From: Streptomyces collinus
GTDB taxonomy: Bacteria > Actinomycetota > Actinomycetes > Streptomycetales > Streptomycetaceae
Assembly: GCF_031348265.1 (NCBI RefSeq)
Contig: NZ_CP133771.1
Span: forward strand, 5,270,001-5,334,000
Length of the DNA: 64,000 bases
Reading direction: 5' to 3'
The stretch's first letter is position 1. The number at the start of each line of letters is the position of its first letter. The translations under genes were made by a program, and so were the position numbers. Positions 1 through 8,536 of this stretch are shown one piece after another. The notes under the pieces were generated by a model. That model was not told where the DNA came from. It saw only the letters and a list, made by a program, of their open reading frames with translations, and ran no database searches.

Positions 1-769
1 CCAGCTTCACCTCGCCGTGCGCCTCCTCGACCATCGCTGCCGCCGCGTCCGGATCCTCCAGCACCTTCTCCTTGGCCAGACCAAGACCCATGGCCAGATT
101 CACCAGCCGCGCCTGCGCCCCGTCGTGCAGATCCCGCTCGATGCGCCGCAGGTCGGCCGCGGCGGTGTCCACCACGACCCCCCGGTCCGACTCCAGCTCG
201 GCGATCCGCCGCTCCAGCTCGTCGGAGGGCGACAGCAGCGCCCGCACCATGGCCCGGTCGGCGTTGGCCAGCCCCCGCGCGATGAACGGCAGCACCGGCC
301 ACAGCACGAACAGCGAGGCCAGCGTGACGGTGAAGGTGAGCACGCCCCACGGCAGCCGGATGAACTCGTACAGCACCGTGCGCCAGCCCACCGGGTCCTT
401 CAGCTGCATCCACAACCGCTGGAAGAAGCCGCCCCCGCCGCGCAGCCGCAGCCGGCTCGGCTCCTCGATCCGCACCCCGAGCAGCGCCCTGGCCCGTGCC
501 CGCTCCATCCTGCCCAACTGCCGCGCACCCACGAGTCCGGCCGCGAGCAGCGGGAACCCGACCACCGTGACGGTCAGCCCGAAACCGATGGACATCATCG
601 TCACGACATAGGTGAAACCGAGCAGCGCGACCGGCAGGTTGGCCAGCAGGTGCGCGATCTCTTTCCAGGTGTGCCGGTCATAGGCGAGCCGGGCGGGCGG
701 CGGACGGTCGTCCGGCCCGGCGGCCCCCCGGGCCGCCGTCGTGCCCGGGGACGGGATGCGTTGGGTCAT
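1..769 (-). CDS. Sensor histidine kinase, N-terminal part (runs off the window)
   Basis: The reading frame starts at ATG 769 (MTQRIPSP...) and leaves the window at its left edge, so only about 256 N-terminal residues are visible. The first 180 residues contain four hydrophobic segments in two pairs, typical of the putative sensor domain of Streptomyces NarL/DesK-type kinases. The visible end carries RRIERDLHDGAQARLV, which is the HisKA_3 phosphoacceptor box with its His. The ATPase domain lies outside the window. The usual partner is a LuxR-type response regulator encoded just downstream, also outside the window. It is transcribed divergently from the nuo operon. The signal sensed cannot be told from sequence. 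Confidence 0.88.
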   Translation of the reverse strand, partial: MTQRIPSPGTTAARGAAGPDDRPPPARLAYDRHTWKEIAHLLANLPVALLGFTYVVTMMSIGFGLTVTVVGFPLLAAGLVGARQLGRMERARARALLGVRIEEPSRLRLRGGGGFFQRLWMQLKDPVGWRTVLYEFIRLPWGVLTFTVTLASLFVLWPVLPFIARGLANADRAMVRALLSPSDELERRIAELESDRGVVVDTAAADLRRIERDLHDGAQARLVNLAMGLGLAKEKVLEDPDAAAAMVEEAHGEVKL

Positions 770-992
770 ATGCGTTAGCGTGCCCGGCGGCGGGCGACGG
801 CGCCATGAGGTGGACCGCCAGGATCGACTGAGGAAAACCCCACCCCCGCATGCCGGACCGTGACGGGCTGCTTACCCTGCCCTTATCAGGGCCTAGACTC
901 CCGTGCGTACAGATCGTCGAACGGCGGCAGCGAGTGAGCCGCAGCAACGTCGCATGATCCAGGTCCGAATTCTGAGGGAGCGAGGGACGGAC

Positions 993-1400
993 GTGCCGGA
1001 ACCGACCGTCGTCACCACGACCGTCGTCGCGGCGGACTACTTCCAGTCCTATTCGGTCGTCGGACTGCTCGCCGTCGTCGGCGTGCTGTTCGTCGCCGTC
1101 GCGTTCGGGGCCGGCCGCCTGCTGCGGCCCGTGGTCCCCACCCCCGAGAAGCTCCTGACGTACGAGTGCGGCGTCGACCCCGTCGGCGAGGGCTGGGCCC
1201 ACACCCAGGTCCGCTACTACGTGTACGCCTTCCTCTACGTGATCTTCGCCGTCGACTCGATCTTCCTGTTCCCCTGGGCGACCGTCTTCGCCGCCCCCGG
1301 CTACGGCGCGACGACCCTGGTCGAGATGTTCATCTTCCTCGGCTTCCTGGCCGTCGGCCTGCTCTACGCATACAAGAAGGGCGTCCTGACATGGACGTGA
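993..1400 (+). CDS. nuoA: NADH-quinone oxidoreductase subunit A
   Basis: This is a 135-aa membrane subunit of complex I (proton-pumping NADH:menaquinone oxidoreductase). It has three predicted transmembrane helices and the NuoA signature YECGVDPVGEG, followed by VRYYVYAFLYVIFAVD. An upstream in-frame ATG exists at 903, but GTG 993 is preferred: it sits a few bases after the purine-rich GAGGGAGCGAGGGA and gives the normal family length. A possible minus-10 hexamer TAGACT lies at 894-899, but no convincing minus-35 goes with it. The stop codon overlaps the nuoB start, as in a tightly coupled operon. It is the first gene of a partial nuo cluster. Confidence 0.93.
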   Translation: MPEPTVVTTTVVAADYFQSYSVVGLLAVVGVLFVAVAFGAGRLLRPVVPTPEKLLTYECGVDPVGEGWAHTQVRYYVYAFLYVIFAVDSIFLFPWATVFAAPGYGATTLVEMFIFLGFLAVGLLYAYKKGVLTWT

Positions 1401-2041
1401 ACCCCTCGGCGCCCGAGCCCGTCCTGCTGCCCGAGCCCAAGCGGCTGGGCGCCCTGGCCCGCCTCGCACCCGAGCCGATGAAGGTCGTCCTCAACTGGGG
1501 CCGCCGCTACTCGCTCTGGGTCTTCAACTTCGGCCTCGCCTGCTGCGCGATCGAGTTCATCGCCGCGTCGATGGCCCGCCACGACTTCATCCGCCTCGGC
1601 GTCATCCCGTTCGCCCCGGGCCCCCGCCAGGCCGACCTGATGGTGGTCTCCGGCACCGTCACGGACAAGATGGCCCCGGCCGTGAAGCGCCTCTACGAGC
1701 AGATGCCCGAGCCGAAGTACGTCATCTCCTTCGGCGCGTGCAGCAACTGCGGCGGCCCCTACTGGGACTCGTACTCCGTCACCAAGGGCGTCGACCAGAT
1801 CATTCCGGTGGACGTCTACGTGCCCGGATGCCCGCCTCGCCCCGAGGCACTGCTCCAGGGCATCCTCAAGCTCCAGGAGAAGATCGCCCGCGAGTCGCTG
1901 GGGGAGCGGTACGGCACCGGCGCCGGCCGGCCGTCGGCGGCGGCACTGCAGAGCGGACTGGTGCAGCCGCCTGCCCCCGCTGCGGGCCCCGGCCCGGGCC
2001 CCCTCCCGGGCTCGGACCCGACGCCGGGGGAGGGACGATGA
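1391..2041 (+). CDS. nuoB: NADH-quinone oxidoreductase subunit B
   Basis: A 216-aa peripheral-arm subunit that normally ligates iron-sulfur cluster N2, the last electron carrier before quinone. All four ligands are present: the tandem Cys in FGLACCAIEF, the Cys in GACSNCGGPYW and the Cys in YVPGCPPRPEA. The start at ATG 1391 overlaps the end of nuoA by ten bases. The C-terminal 35 residues are a Pro/Gly/Ala-rich tail beyond the usual end of the family. Intact N2 ligands suggest this partial cluster makes a redox-competent module although nuoD is missing from it. Its quinone-site partner would have to come from elsewhere in the genome. Confidence 0.93.
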   Translation: MDVNPSAPEPVLLPEPKRLGALARLAPEPMKVVLNWGRRYSLWVFNFGLACCAIEFIAASMARHDFIRLGVIPFAPGPRQADLMVVSGTVTDKMAPAVKRLYEQMPEPKYVISFGACSNCGGPYWDSYSVTKGVDQIIPVDVYVPGCPPRPEALLQGILKLQEKIARESLGERYGTGAGRPSAAALQSGLVQPPAPAAGPGPGPLPGSDPTPGEGR

Positions 2042-3705
2042 CCGCCGTCGGCTGGCTGCCCTCCGACGCCGAGGAGCTCTTCGGTCCCGACGCCACGGCC
2101 GAGGAGTCCTACGAGGTCCTGACCGTCGACGTACCCCCGGCCGCCTGGATCACCGCCCTGGAGACCGCCCGCGACCGGCTCGGCTGCACCTACTTCGACT
2201 GGCTGAGCGCGGTCGACGAACCGGGCACGGGCTTCCGCGTCTCGGCCCACGTCGCCGCCCTGTCCCCGCTGCGACGTCTCCTCCTCCGTACGACGGTCCC
2301 GCACGAGGCCCCCGCCCTGCCCTCCGCCGTCGGTGTCTACGCGGGTGCCGCCTGGCACGAACGCGAGACGTACGAAATGTTCGGCATCACCTTCGAAGGC
2401 CACCCGGCGCTGGACCACCTGCTCCTGCCGGAGAACTTCGAAGGGCACCCCCTGCGCAAGGACTTCGTCCTGGCCGCCCGCGTCGCCAAGGCCTGGCCCG
2501 GTGCGAAGGAACCGGGCGAGTCGGAACACGGCGGCCCCAAGCGCCGGCAGATGCTCCCGCCCGGCGTCCCCGACCCCAACGAATGGGGCCCCCTCAAGGG
2601 CCAGCTCCCCCCGGCCCCCGCCCGCCCGGCCCGCGGCGCGGCACGCCCCACGGGAGAACGCCCGGCACGACGAACCCGCTCGGCATCGGCAGGCTCCGCG
2701 AGCCAGTCCGGTGCGGGGGCGGGTGCCTCGGCTGGTGGGTCGGCTGCCTCGGCTGGTGGTTCGGGGACGTCGGCTGCTGCGGCCGCTGGTACGGAGACGT
2801 CGACTGCCGGTTCGGGGGCCTCGGCTGTCGGAGGGGAGGCTCCAGGCGCTGGTGCGGAGGCTCGGGCCGCGGCTCGGCGTTCGCGTACGGCGGCGGAGGG
2901 CTCCGCGAGTCAGTCCGCTGGTGGTGCGGAGGCGCCGGCTGCGGCTCGGCGTTCGCGTTCCGCGGCGGAGGGGTCGGCGAGCCAGTCCCCGCCCGGCGAG
3001 CCGACCGCTGCGTCCCCGACGGGACCGCGGCGCAACCGCTCGGCGTCACAGGGTTCGGCGTCACAGGGTTCGGTGTCGCAAGGTGCGGCTTCGGAGGGCG
3101 CGGTGCCGCAGGGTTCGGCTTCGCAGGGTGCGGTGTCACAGGGTTCGGTGTCGCAAGGTGCGGCTTCGGAGGGCCCGGCGAGTCAGCAGCCCAGCGACCA
3201 GGCACCTTCGACGCCGGGCTCCGAGTCTGCGGCGTCGGGCCCCGAGCAGGAGGCGCCGGTCTCCGAGCCCTCGGCGGCCGAGGCATCGACTCCGTCGGCA
3301 GGACCGCGCCGGTCGCGCAGCGCATCGCAGGGCAGCGCGAGCCAGCGGACCCGGTCCGACCGCGGTGACAGCCGGCCGGGCAGGGCTTCAACCACCCCCC
3401 ACAGCTCGGACGCCCCCTGGCACCACGCCCGTCCGGCCTTCGACGAACCGGCTCCCGAACCGTCCCCGGAAGCAGCGCAGTTGCCGGGCGAAGAACCGTC
3501 GAGCGGGTCAGAGACCTCCAAGTCCTCGGACAACCGGGAGTCCTCGGACAACCGGGAGTCGGCGGGCGACCCGGAGACGGCCTCGGGCGCTCCCGATAGC
3601 CCGGACACCTCCGACAGCCCCGAGTCGGCGTCGGACACCCCCGACAGGCCGGCGGCCTCCGACAGTCTGGACACCCCCGAGGACCCCGCAGGAGGCCAGC
3701 AGTGA
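2038..3705 (+). CDS. nuoC: NADH-quinone oxidoreductase subunit C with long low-complexity tail
   Basis: Residues 1 to about 185 are a standard NuoC (30-kDa subunit) domain with the signature ERETYEMFGITFEGHP at 108-123 and LPENFEGHPLRKDF after it. The remaining 365 residues are low-complexity Ser/Ala/Gly/Gln/Glu/Pro sequence, making the protein 555 aa against roughly 200-250 for the family. Part of the tail is an exact 15-bp, five-codon repeat. The tail stays open to a stop that overlaps the nuoH start, so the operon structure supports it being translated. ATG 2038 overlaps the nuoB stop. The tail's role is unknown; an extramembranous disordered linker is the simplest reading. Confidence 0.9.
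   Translation: MTAVGWLPSDAEELFGPDATAEESYEVLTVDVPPAAWITALETARDRLGCTYFDWLSAVDEPGTGFRVSAHVAALSPLRRLLLRTTVPHEAPALPSAVGVYAGAAWHERETYEMFGITFEGHPALDHLLLPENFEGHPLRKDFVLAARVAKAWPGAKEPGESEHGGPKRRQMLPPGVPDPNEWGPLKGQLPPAPARPARGAARPTGERPARRTRSASAGSASQSGAGAGASAGGSAASAGGSGTSAAAAAGTETSTAGSGASAVGGEAPGAGAEARAAARRSRTAAEGSASQSAGGAEAPAAARRSRSAAEGSASQSPPGEPTAASPTGPRRNRSASQGSASQGSVSQGAASEGAVPQGSASQGAVSQGSVSQGAASEGPASQQPSDQAPSTPGSESAASGPEQEAPVSEPSAAEASTPSAGPRRSRSASQGSASQRTRSDRGDSRPGRASTTPHSSDAPWHHARPAFDEPAPEPSPEAAQLPGEEPSSGSETSKSSDNRESSDNRESAGDPETASGAPDSPDTSDSPESASDTPDRPAASDSLDTPEDPAGGQQ
3052..3171 (+). repeat. 15-bp tandem repeat inside nuoC tail
   Basis: Eight consecutive 15-bp units, each a variant of ggttcggcgtcacag, encode the five-residue repeat G-S/A-x-S-Q/E. 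Units 3067-3096 and 3142-3171 are identical 30-bp blocks, so the array seems to have grown by duplication of larger blocks. The period is a multiple of three, so changes in copy number would keep nuoC and downstream nuoH in frame. Confidence 0.9.
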
Positions 3706-4670
3706 ACGACGTGCTCGACGTCGCCCTGCGACTCCTGATCGTCTTCGTCGTCTTCCTCACCTTCCCCCTGGTCATCGGCCAGACCGAGCACAAGGTGATG
3801 GCCCACATGCAGGGCCGCCTCGGTCCCATGTACGCCGGCGGCTTCCACGGCTGGGCCCAGCTGATCGCCGACGGCGTGAAGTTCGCGCAGAAGGAGGACG
3901 TCGTCCCGGCGGGCGCCGACCGCCGCATCTTCCAACTGGCCCCCGCCGTCGCCCTCCTGCCCTACCTCCTCGTCCTGCTCGCCATCCCCATCGGCCCCGG
4001 CGAGGGAGCCGTCGGCCAGGTCATCGACGCGGGCGTCTTCTTCGTCCTGGCCGTCATGGGCGTCGGCGTCCTCGGCTCGCTCATGGCCGGCTGGGCGTCC
4101 GCGAACAAGTTCTCCCTGCTCGGGGGCCTGCGCACCGCCGCCCAGCTCCTCGCCTACGAACTCCCGATGCTCCTGACGGCGGCCTCCGTGGCGATGGCGG
4201 CCGGGACCGTCTCCCTCCCCGGCATCCTCGACGCCTTCGAGTGGTGGTGGCTGCCCTGGCAGATCGTCGGCGCGATCGTCTTCTTCGTGGCCGGCCTCGC
4301 CGAACTCCAGCGCCCGCCCTTCGACATGCCGGTCGCCGACTCGGAGATCATCTTCGGTGCCTACACCGAGTACACCGGCCTCCGTTTCGCTCTCTTCCTC
4401 CTCGCCGAGTACGCCGGAATCGTCGTCCTGTGCGGGCTGACCACCGTCCTCTTCCTGGGCGGCTGGCACGGCCCCTGGGGCGCCGACGGCCTCGGCTGGG
4501 TCTGGACCCTGCTGAAGACCGCGGTCCTCGCCTTCCTCGTGATCTGGCTGCGCGTCACCTACCCCCGTCTGCGTGAGGACCAGCTCCAGAAGCTCTCCTG
4601 GACCCTCCTCGTCCCCCTCTCCCTCGCCCAGATCGCCCTCACCGGCGTCGTCAAGGTGGTGATCCAGTAA
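3702..4670 (+). CDS. nuoH: NADH-quinone oxidoreductase subunit H
   Basis: A 322-aa polytopic subunit (about eight helices) that forms the junction between the membrane and peripheral arms of complex I and helps make the quinone chamber. Recognisable elements are GRLGPMYAGGFHGWAQLIADGVKF near residues 40-65, given here only as position, and the loop AELQRPPFDMPVADSEI with the conserved acidic residues. GTG 3702 overlaps the nuoC stop by three bases. Length is slightly below the 330-460 aa usual in actinobacteria because it lacks a C-terminal extension. The next gene follows after two bases. Confidence 0.93.
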   Translation: MNDVLDVALRLLIVFVVFLTFPLVIGQTEHKVMAHMQGRLGPMYAGGFHGWAQLIADGVKFAQKEDVVPAGADRRIFQLAPAVALLPYLLVLLAIPIGPGEGAVGQVIDAGVFFVLAVMGVGVLGSLMAGWASANKFSLLGGLRTAAQLLAYELPMLLTAASVAMAAGTVSLPGILDAFEWWWLPWQIVGAIVFFVAGLAELQRPPFDMPVADSEIIFGAYTEYTGLRFALFLLAEYAGIVVLCGLTTVLFLGGWHGPWGADGLGWVWTLLKTAVLAFLVIWLRVTYPRLREDQLQKLSWTLLVPLSLAQIALTGVVKVVIQ

Positions 4671-4672
4671 CC

Positions 4673-5464
4673 ATGGCCCCCATCCCCGGCTCTGGGCTCG
4701 CCAAAGGCCTGGCCGTCACCCTGCGCACGATGACGAAGAAGTCCGTCACCGCGCAGTACCCGGACGCCCAGCCCGATCTCCCGCCCCGCACCCGCGGTGT
4801 GATCGGCCTGTTCGAGGAGAACTGCACGGTCTGCATGCTGTGCGCCCGTGAGTGTCCCGACTGGTGCATCTACATCGACTCCCACAAGGAGACCGTCCCG
4901 GCGGCGACCCCGGGCGGCCGCGAGCGGAGCCGCAACGTCCTCGACCGCTTCGCCATCGACTTCTCCCTGTGCATGTACTGCGGTATCTGCATCGAGGTCT
5001 GTCCTTTCGACGCGCTGTTCTGGTCCCCCGAGTTCGAGTACGCCGAGACCGACATCCGGGAGCTCACGCACGAGCGGGACAAGCTCCGCGAGTGGATGTG
5101 GACCGTCCCGGCCCCGCCCGCCCTCGACCCCGGCGCGGAGGAACCGAAGGAACTGGCCACTGCCCGCAAGACCGCCGACAAGCTGGCCGCCCAGCAGGCC
5201 CCGCCGGTCACCGAACCGCACGCCGACGAGCAGGCCCGCGCCGCCGAACAGCCCACCCGCCCCCAGGGCGACTCCAAGCAGCAGACCGACCAGCCGAAGC
5301 CGGACGAGCCCAAGCCGGACGAGCCGAAGCCGCAGCCGGTCGAGCCGAGGCGGGACGGGCCGAAGCCGGACGAGTCCGGGCCGGATCAGCCGAGGCGGGG
5401 CGGGTCGAGCCCTGATGAGCCGAGGCCGGACCAGCCGACCCCGGGGCAGGAGGGACGGGAATGA
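4673..5464 (+). CDS. nuoI: NADH-quinone oxidoreductase subunit I with charged C-terminal tail
   Basis: A 263-aa ferredoxin-type subunit carrying clusters N6a and N6b. The two 4Fe-4S motifs are complete: C51-C54-C57-C61 (CTVCMLCARECP) and C100-C103-C106-C110 (CMYCGICIEVCP). The fold ends near residue 140. The rest is an Ala/Lys/Glu then Pro/Asp/Lys-rich tail with the repeat KPDEP and related units. As in NuoC, the tail stays in frame up to an ATGA overlap with the next gene. ATG 4673 lies two bases after the nuoH stop. It would carry electrons between the dehydrogenase module, absent from this cluster, and NuoB. Confidence 0.92.
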   Translation: MAPIPGSGLAKGLAVTLRTMTKKSVTAQYPDAQPDLPPRTRGVIGLFEENCTVCMLCARECPDWCIYIDSHKETVPAATPGGRERSRNVLDRFAIDFSLCMYCGICIEVCPFDALFWSPEFEYAETDIRELTHERDKLREWMWTVPAPPALDPGAEEPKELATARKTADKLAAQQAPPVTEPHADEQARAAEQPTRPQGDSKQQTDQPKPDEPKPDEPKPQPVEPRRDGPKPDESGPDQPRRGGSSPDEPRPDQPTPGQEGRE

Positions 5465-6141
5465 CCCTCGCCGCAACCGCCGCCCACCTCGCGACCGGCC
5501 CGACCACCTCGGCCGCCGCAGGAACCCACAGCTTCCTCTCCCCGACGGGCGTCGAGATCGCCTTCCTCCTCGTCGGCCTGGTCACCTTCGGCGCCGCGCT
5601 CGTCACCGTCACCACCCGGCAACTGGTGCACGCCGCCCTGTGGCTGGTGGTCACCCTCGGCGGCCTCGCCGTCGAGTACCTCCTGCTCACCGCCGAGTTC
5701 ATCGCGTGGGTGCAGGTCCTCATCTACGTCGGTTCCGTCGTCGTCCTCCTCCTGTTCGGACTGATGCTCACCAGGGCTCCCATCGGCCGCTCCCCGGACG
5801 CCGACTCGGGCAACCGCTGGGCCGCCCTCACCGTGGCCGTCGCCGCCGCAGCCGCCCTGGTCTGGGTGGTCGTGGACGCGTTCCGCACCACCTGGATCGA
5901 CCTGGACGGCCCCGCCGCCGGCTCCACCGAGGCCACCGGCGCGAGCCTCTTCCAGAACTGGGTCCTCCCCTTCGAGGCCCTCTCCGTCCTCCTCCTCGCC
6001 GCCCTGGTCGGCGCGATCGTCCTGTCCCGCAAGGCGAAGGCGGAGTCGAGCTCTCCCTCAATGAACGCCCCGGCTGTCACCAAGAGTTCCCGGTCGGTCA
6101 CAGAAAGTCCGGGGAGTTCTGAGCAGGAAGGTGGCCGCTGA
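5461..6141 (+). CDS. nuoJ: NADH-quinone oxidoreductase subunit J
   Basis: A 226-aa membrane subunit with five predicted helices. The sequence VEYLLLTAEFIAWVQVLIYV matches the third helix of NuoJ, whose pi-bulge and conserved Gly/Tyr residues take part in coupling. The 35-residue C-terminus after the last helix is Ser-rich and polar. It starts at ATG 5461 inside the end of nuoI (ATGA overlap) and its stop overlaps the nuoK start by one base. Membrane location and operon position support the call. Confidence 0.92.
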   Translation: MTLAATAAHLATGPTTSAAAGTHSFLSPTGVEIAFLLVGLVTFGAALVTVTTRQLVHAALWLVVTLGGLAVEYLLLTAEFIAWVQVLIYVGSVVVLLLFGLMLTRAPIGRSPDADSGNRWAALTVAVAAAAALVWVVVDAFRTTWIDLDGPAAGSTEATGASLFQNWVLPFEALSVLLLAALVGAIVLSRKAKAESSSPSMNAPAVTKSSRSVTESPGSSEQEGGR

Positions 6142-6539
6142 TGCACCTCGCCTATCCCGCCGTGCTCTCCGCGCTCCTCTTCTGCACGGGCCTGTACGGC
6201 GTCCTCGCCCGCCGCAACGCGATCCTGGTCCTGATGTCGGTCGAGCTGATGCTCAACGCCGTCAACCTCAACCTGGTCGCCTTCGACGTCTGGCTCAGCA
6301 GGACCGCTGAGGAAACCCTGCACTCCGGACAGGCGCTGACCCTGTTCACCATCGCCATCGCCGCCGCCGAGATCGGCATCGGCCTGGCGATCGTCCTCGC
6401 CGTGCACCGCAACCGCGGCACCGCCGACATCGACAGGCTCCGCGACACCTCCGAACGGCACGACCCCGACGGCACCGACCACGACGCCCGCACGGCCGAG
6501 CCGTCCGACGAGGCCCAGAAGGCTGAGGCCACCGCGTGA
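6141..6539 (+). CDS. nuoK: NADH-quinone oxidoreductase subunit K
   Basis: A 132-aa, three-helix membrane subunit of complex I, homologous to MnhC/MrpC antiporter subunits. The conserved glutamates are seen in MSVELMLNAVNLNLVAF (helix 2) and in ALTLFTIAIAAAEIGIGLAI (helix 3). The hydrophilic tail of about 35 residues after helix 3 is longer than in E. coli. ATG 6141 overlaps the nuoJ stop by one base (TGATG) and the stop overlaps the nuoL GTG. Confidence 0.93.
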   Translation: MHLAYPAVLSALLFCTGLYGVLARRNAILVLMSVELMLNAVNLNLVAFDVWLSRTAEETLHSGQALTLFTIAIAAAEIGIGLAIVLAVHRNRGTADIDRLRDTSERHDPDGTDHDARTAEPSDEAQKAEATA

Positions 6540-8530
6540 CCACGACCACCCTCGCCGTCCTCGTCCCCCTCCTCCCGTTCCTCGGCTCCGTCGCCGGGCT
6601 GCTCCTGGGCCGCACGGCACCCGGCTTCGTCCGCCCGCTCGCCGTCCTGCCGACGCTCACCTCCCTCGTACTCGCCGCGCTCGTCGCCATGCGCCAGGGC
6701 GGCGGCGCGGCCGTCGACTCGGCCACGGAACTCACCCCCACCGGCTCGGTCCCGATCGAGCTGGCCCTGCACATCGACGGCTTCGCCGCCCTCGTCGCCG
6801 TCCTGGTCGGCCTGGTCGCCTCCTGCGTGCAGATCTACTCGACGGGCTACTTGCGCGACGACCCGCGCTACCCCTCCTACGCCGCCCTCGTCTCGCTGTT
6901 CACCTCCGCGATGCTCCTCGTCGTCTACTCCGGCGACCTGATCGTGCTTCTGGTCGGCTGGGAAGTCATGGGCATCTGCTCCTACTTCCTCGTCGGTCAC
7001 TACTGGGAGACCTCGGAGGCCCGCGCCGCCTCCCTCAAGGCATTCCTGGTCACCAAGCTCGGCGACGTCCCCTTCCTCATCGGTCTGTTCGCCCTGGCCA
7101 CCGACGCCGGATCGTTCCGCATCACCCGGATCCTCGGCACCGTCGCGAGCGGCTCCCTCGACCATCCGACGCTGATCGCCCTGCTCCTCCTCGCGGGCGT
7201 GGCGGGCAAGTCGGCGCAGTTCCCGCTGCACACCTGGCTCCCCGACGCGATGGCGGGCCCGACCCCCGTCTCCGCGCTGATCCACGCCGCGACGATGGTC
7301 GCCGCCGGTGTCTACTTCATCGCCCGTCTCCTCCCGGTCTTCGAGGCCTCCCAGGCCGCGATGGTCGTCCTCGCCGTCATGGCCGCCGTCACGATGGCCG
7401 GCTCGGCGCTCGCCGCGCTCGCCCAGGACGACATCAAGCGCGTCCTCGCCTACTCGACGATCGGCCAGCTCGGCTACATGACCGGCGCCCTCGCCGTCGG
7501 CGACCGCGGGGCCGCCGTGTTCCACCTCCTGTCCCACGGCGCCTTCAAGGCGCTGCTGTTCCTCGCCGCCGGCGTGATCATCCACGCCGCCGGCACCAAC
7601 TCGCTCGCCGCCATGTCCCGCATGCGGAACCTGCGCGACCGCGTCCCCGACGCCTACTGGACGATGACCGTGGCACTGCTCGCGCTCGCCGCGATCCCGC
7701 CCTTCAGCGGCTTCTTCTCCAAGGAGGCCGTGCTCGGCGTCGCCGAGCACGTCGTCACCGGCCACACCGAGCACGCCCCCGCCGCGGCCGGCTGGATCGT
7801 CCTCGTCGCGGGCCTGGTCACGGCCGTGCTCACCGCCGCATACGCCACGCGCCTGTGGCTGCTGGCCTTCCGGGGCCGGGGCACCGAAGCCCCCGACCAC
7901 GGCAGGCAGCCGCTGACGATGACCGTCGTGCTGTGGGTGCTGGCCGCGCCGTCCCTGGCCTTCGGCGCATTCGCGTTCCGCCTGCTGCCGGACTGGTTCG
8001 ACGGCCGGGACCTCAGCCCGACCCTGACCACCTCCGTGCTCGGCACGGGCGTGGCCCTGGTCGGCGGCATCGTCACCTACGCCGCCTGGCGGCACACCAC
8101 CGCGCTCACCGCCCGCGTCCCGCTCGGCGCGGTCGCGGCCCACCCCGAGGGCGACGCGGCCCAGGTCGAGGCCGAGGCCATCGCCAGCCACGAGCCCGCC
8201 TACGGCGACATCGCCTACGCGCCGGACCCTGCCGACCCCGGACGGCTGCTGCTCGGCCCGCTGCACCGGCACGCGGCCGCGGGCTTCCACCTGGACGCCG
8301 TGTACACGACCGTCTTCGTCCGCCCGGTCCGGGCCGGAGCGAGCCTCGTCCGGTTCCTCGACAGGGAGGTCGTCGAGACCTACGTGCGCGGTGCCGGTGC
8401 GCTGCCCCGCTGGCTCGGCACGGCCGTACGGCGCGCCCAGACCGGCAACGTCCAGACCTATGTGAGCGCGCTGCTCGCCGGCACCGTCGTCCTCGCGGTC
8501 GCCGTCGTCCTCGTCGCCACGGGAGCGTGA
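6536..8530 (+). CDS. nuoL: NADH-quinone oxidoreductase subunit L (antiporter-like)
   Basis: A 664-aa antiporter-like proton-channel subunit. Visible signatures are VGWEVMGICSYFLVGHYW with the conserved Glu of helix 5, KSAQFPLHTWLPDAMAGPTP with the helix-7 Lys region, and AALAQDDIKRVLAYSTIGQL. The long lateral helix of NuoL occupies the C-terminal quarter, ending in a transmembrane anchor (VLAVAVVLVATGA). GTG 6536 overlaps the nuoK stop. Length and all motifs look normal, so nothing suggests loss of pumping function. Confidence 0.94.
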   Translation: MTTTTLAVLVPLLPFLGSVAGLLLGRTAPGFVRPLAVLPTLTSLVLAALVAMRQGGGAAVDSATELTPTGSVPIELALHIDGFAALVAVLVGLVASCVQIYSTGYLRDDPRYPSYAALVSLFTSAMLLVVYSGDLIVLLVGWEVMGICSYFLVGHYWETSEARAASLKAFLVTKLGDVPFLIGLFALATDAGSFRITRILGTVASGSLDHPTLIALLLLAGVAGKSAQFPLHTWLPDAMAGPTPVSALIHAATMVAAGVYFIARLLPVFEASQAAMVVLAVMAAVTMAGSALAALAQDDIKRVLAYSTIGQLGYMTGALAVGDRGAAVFHLLSHGAFKALLFLAAGVIIHAAGTNSLAAMSRMRNLRDRVPDAYWTMTVALLALAAIPPFSGFFSKEAVLGVAEHVVTGHTEHAPAAAGWIVLVAGLVTAVLTAAYATRLWLLAFRGRGTEAPDHGRQPLTMTVVLWVLAAPSLAFGAFAFRLLPDWFDGRDLSPTLTTSVLGTGVALVGGIVTYAAWRHTTALTARVPLGAVAAHPEGDAAQVEAEAIASHEPAYGDIAYAPDPADPGRLLLGPLHRHAAAGFHLDAVYTTVFVRPVRAGASLVRFLDREVVETYVRGAGALPRWLGTAVRRAQTGNVQTYVSALLAGTVVLAVAVVLVATGA

Positions 8531-8536
8531 GCAGGC

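Noticed and set aside
17..778. Plus-strand open frame over the histidine kinase
   Set aside because: The minus-strand kinase has clear HisKA_3 and membrane features, so the plus frame is not coding.
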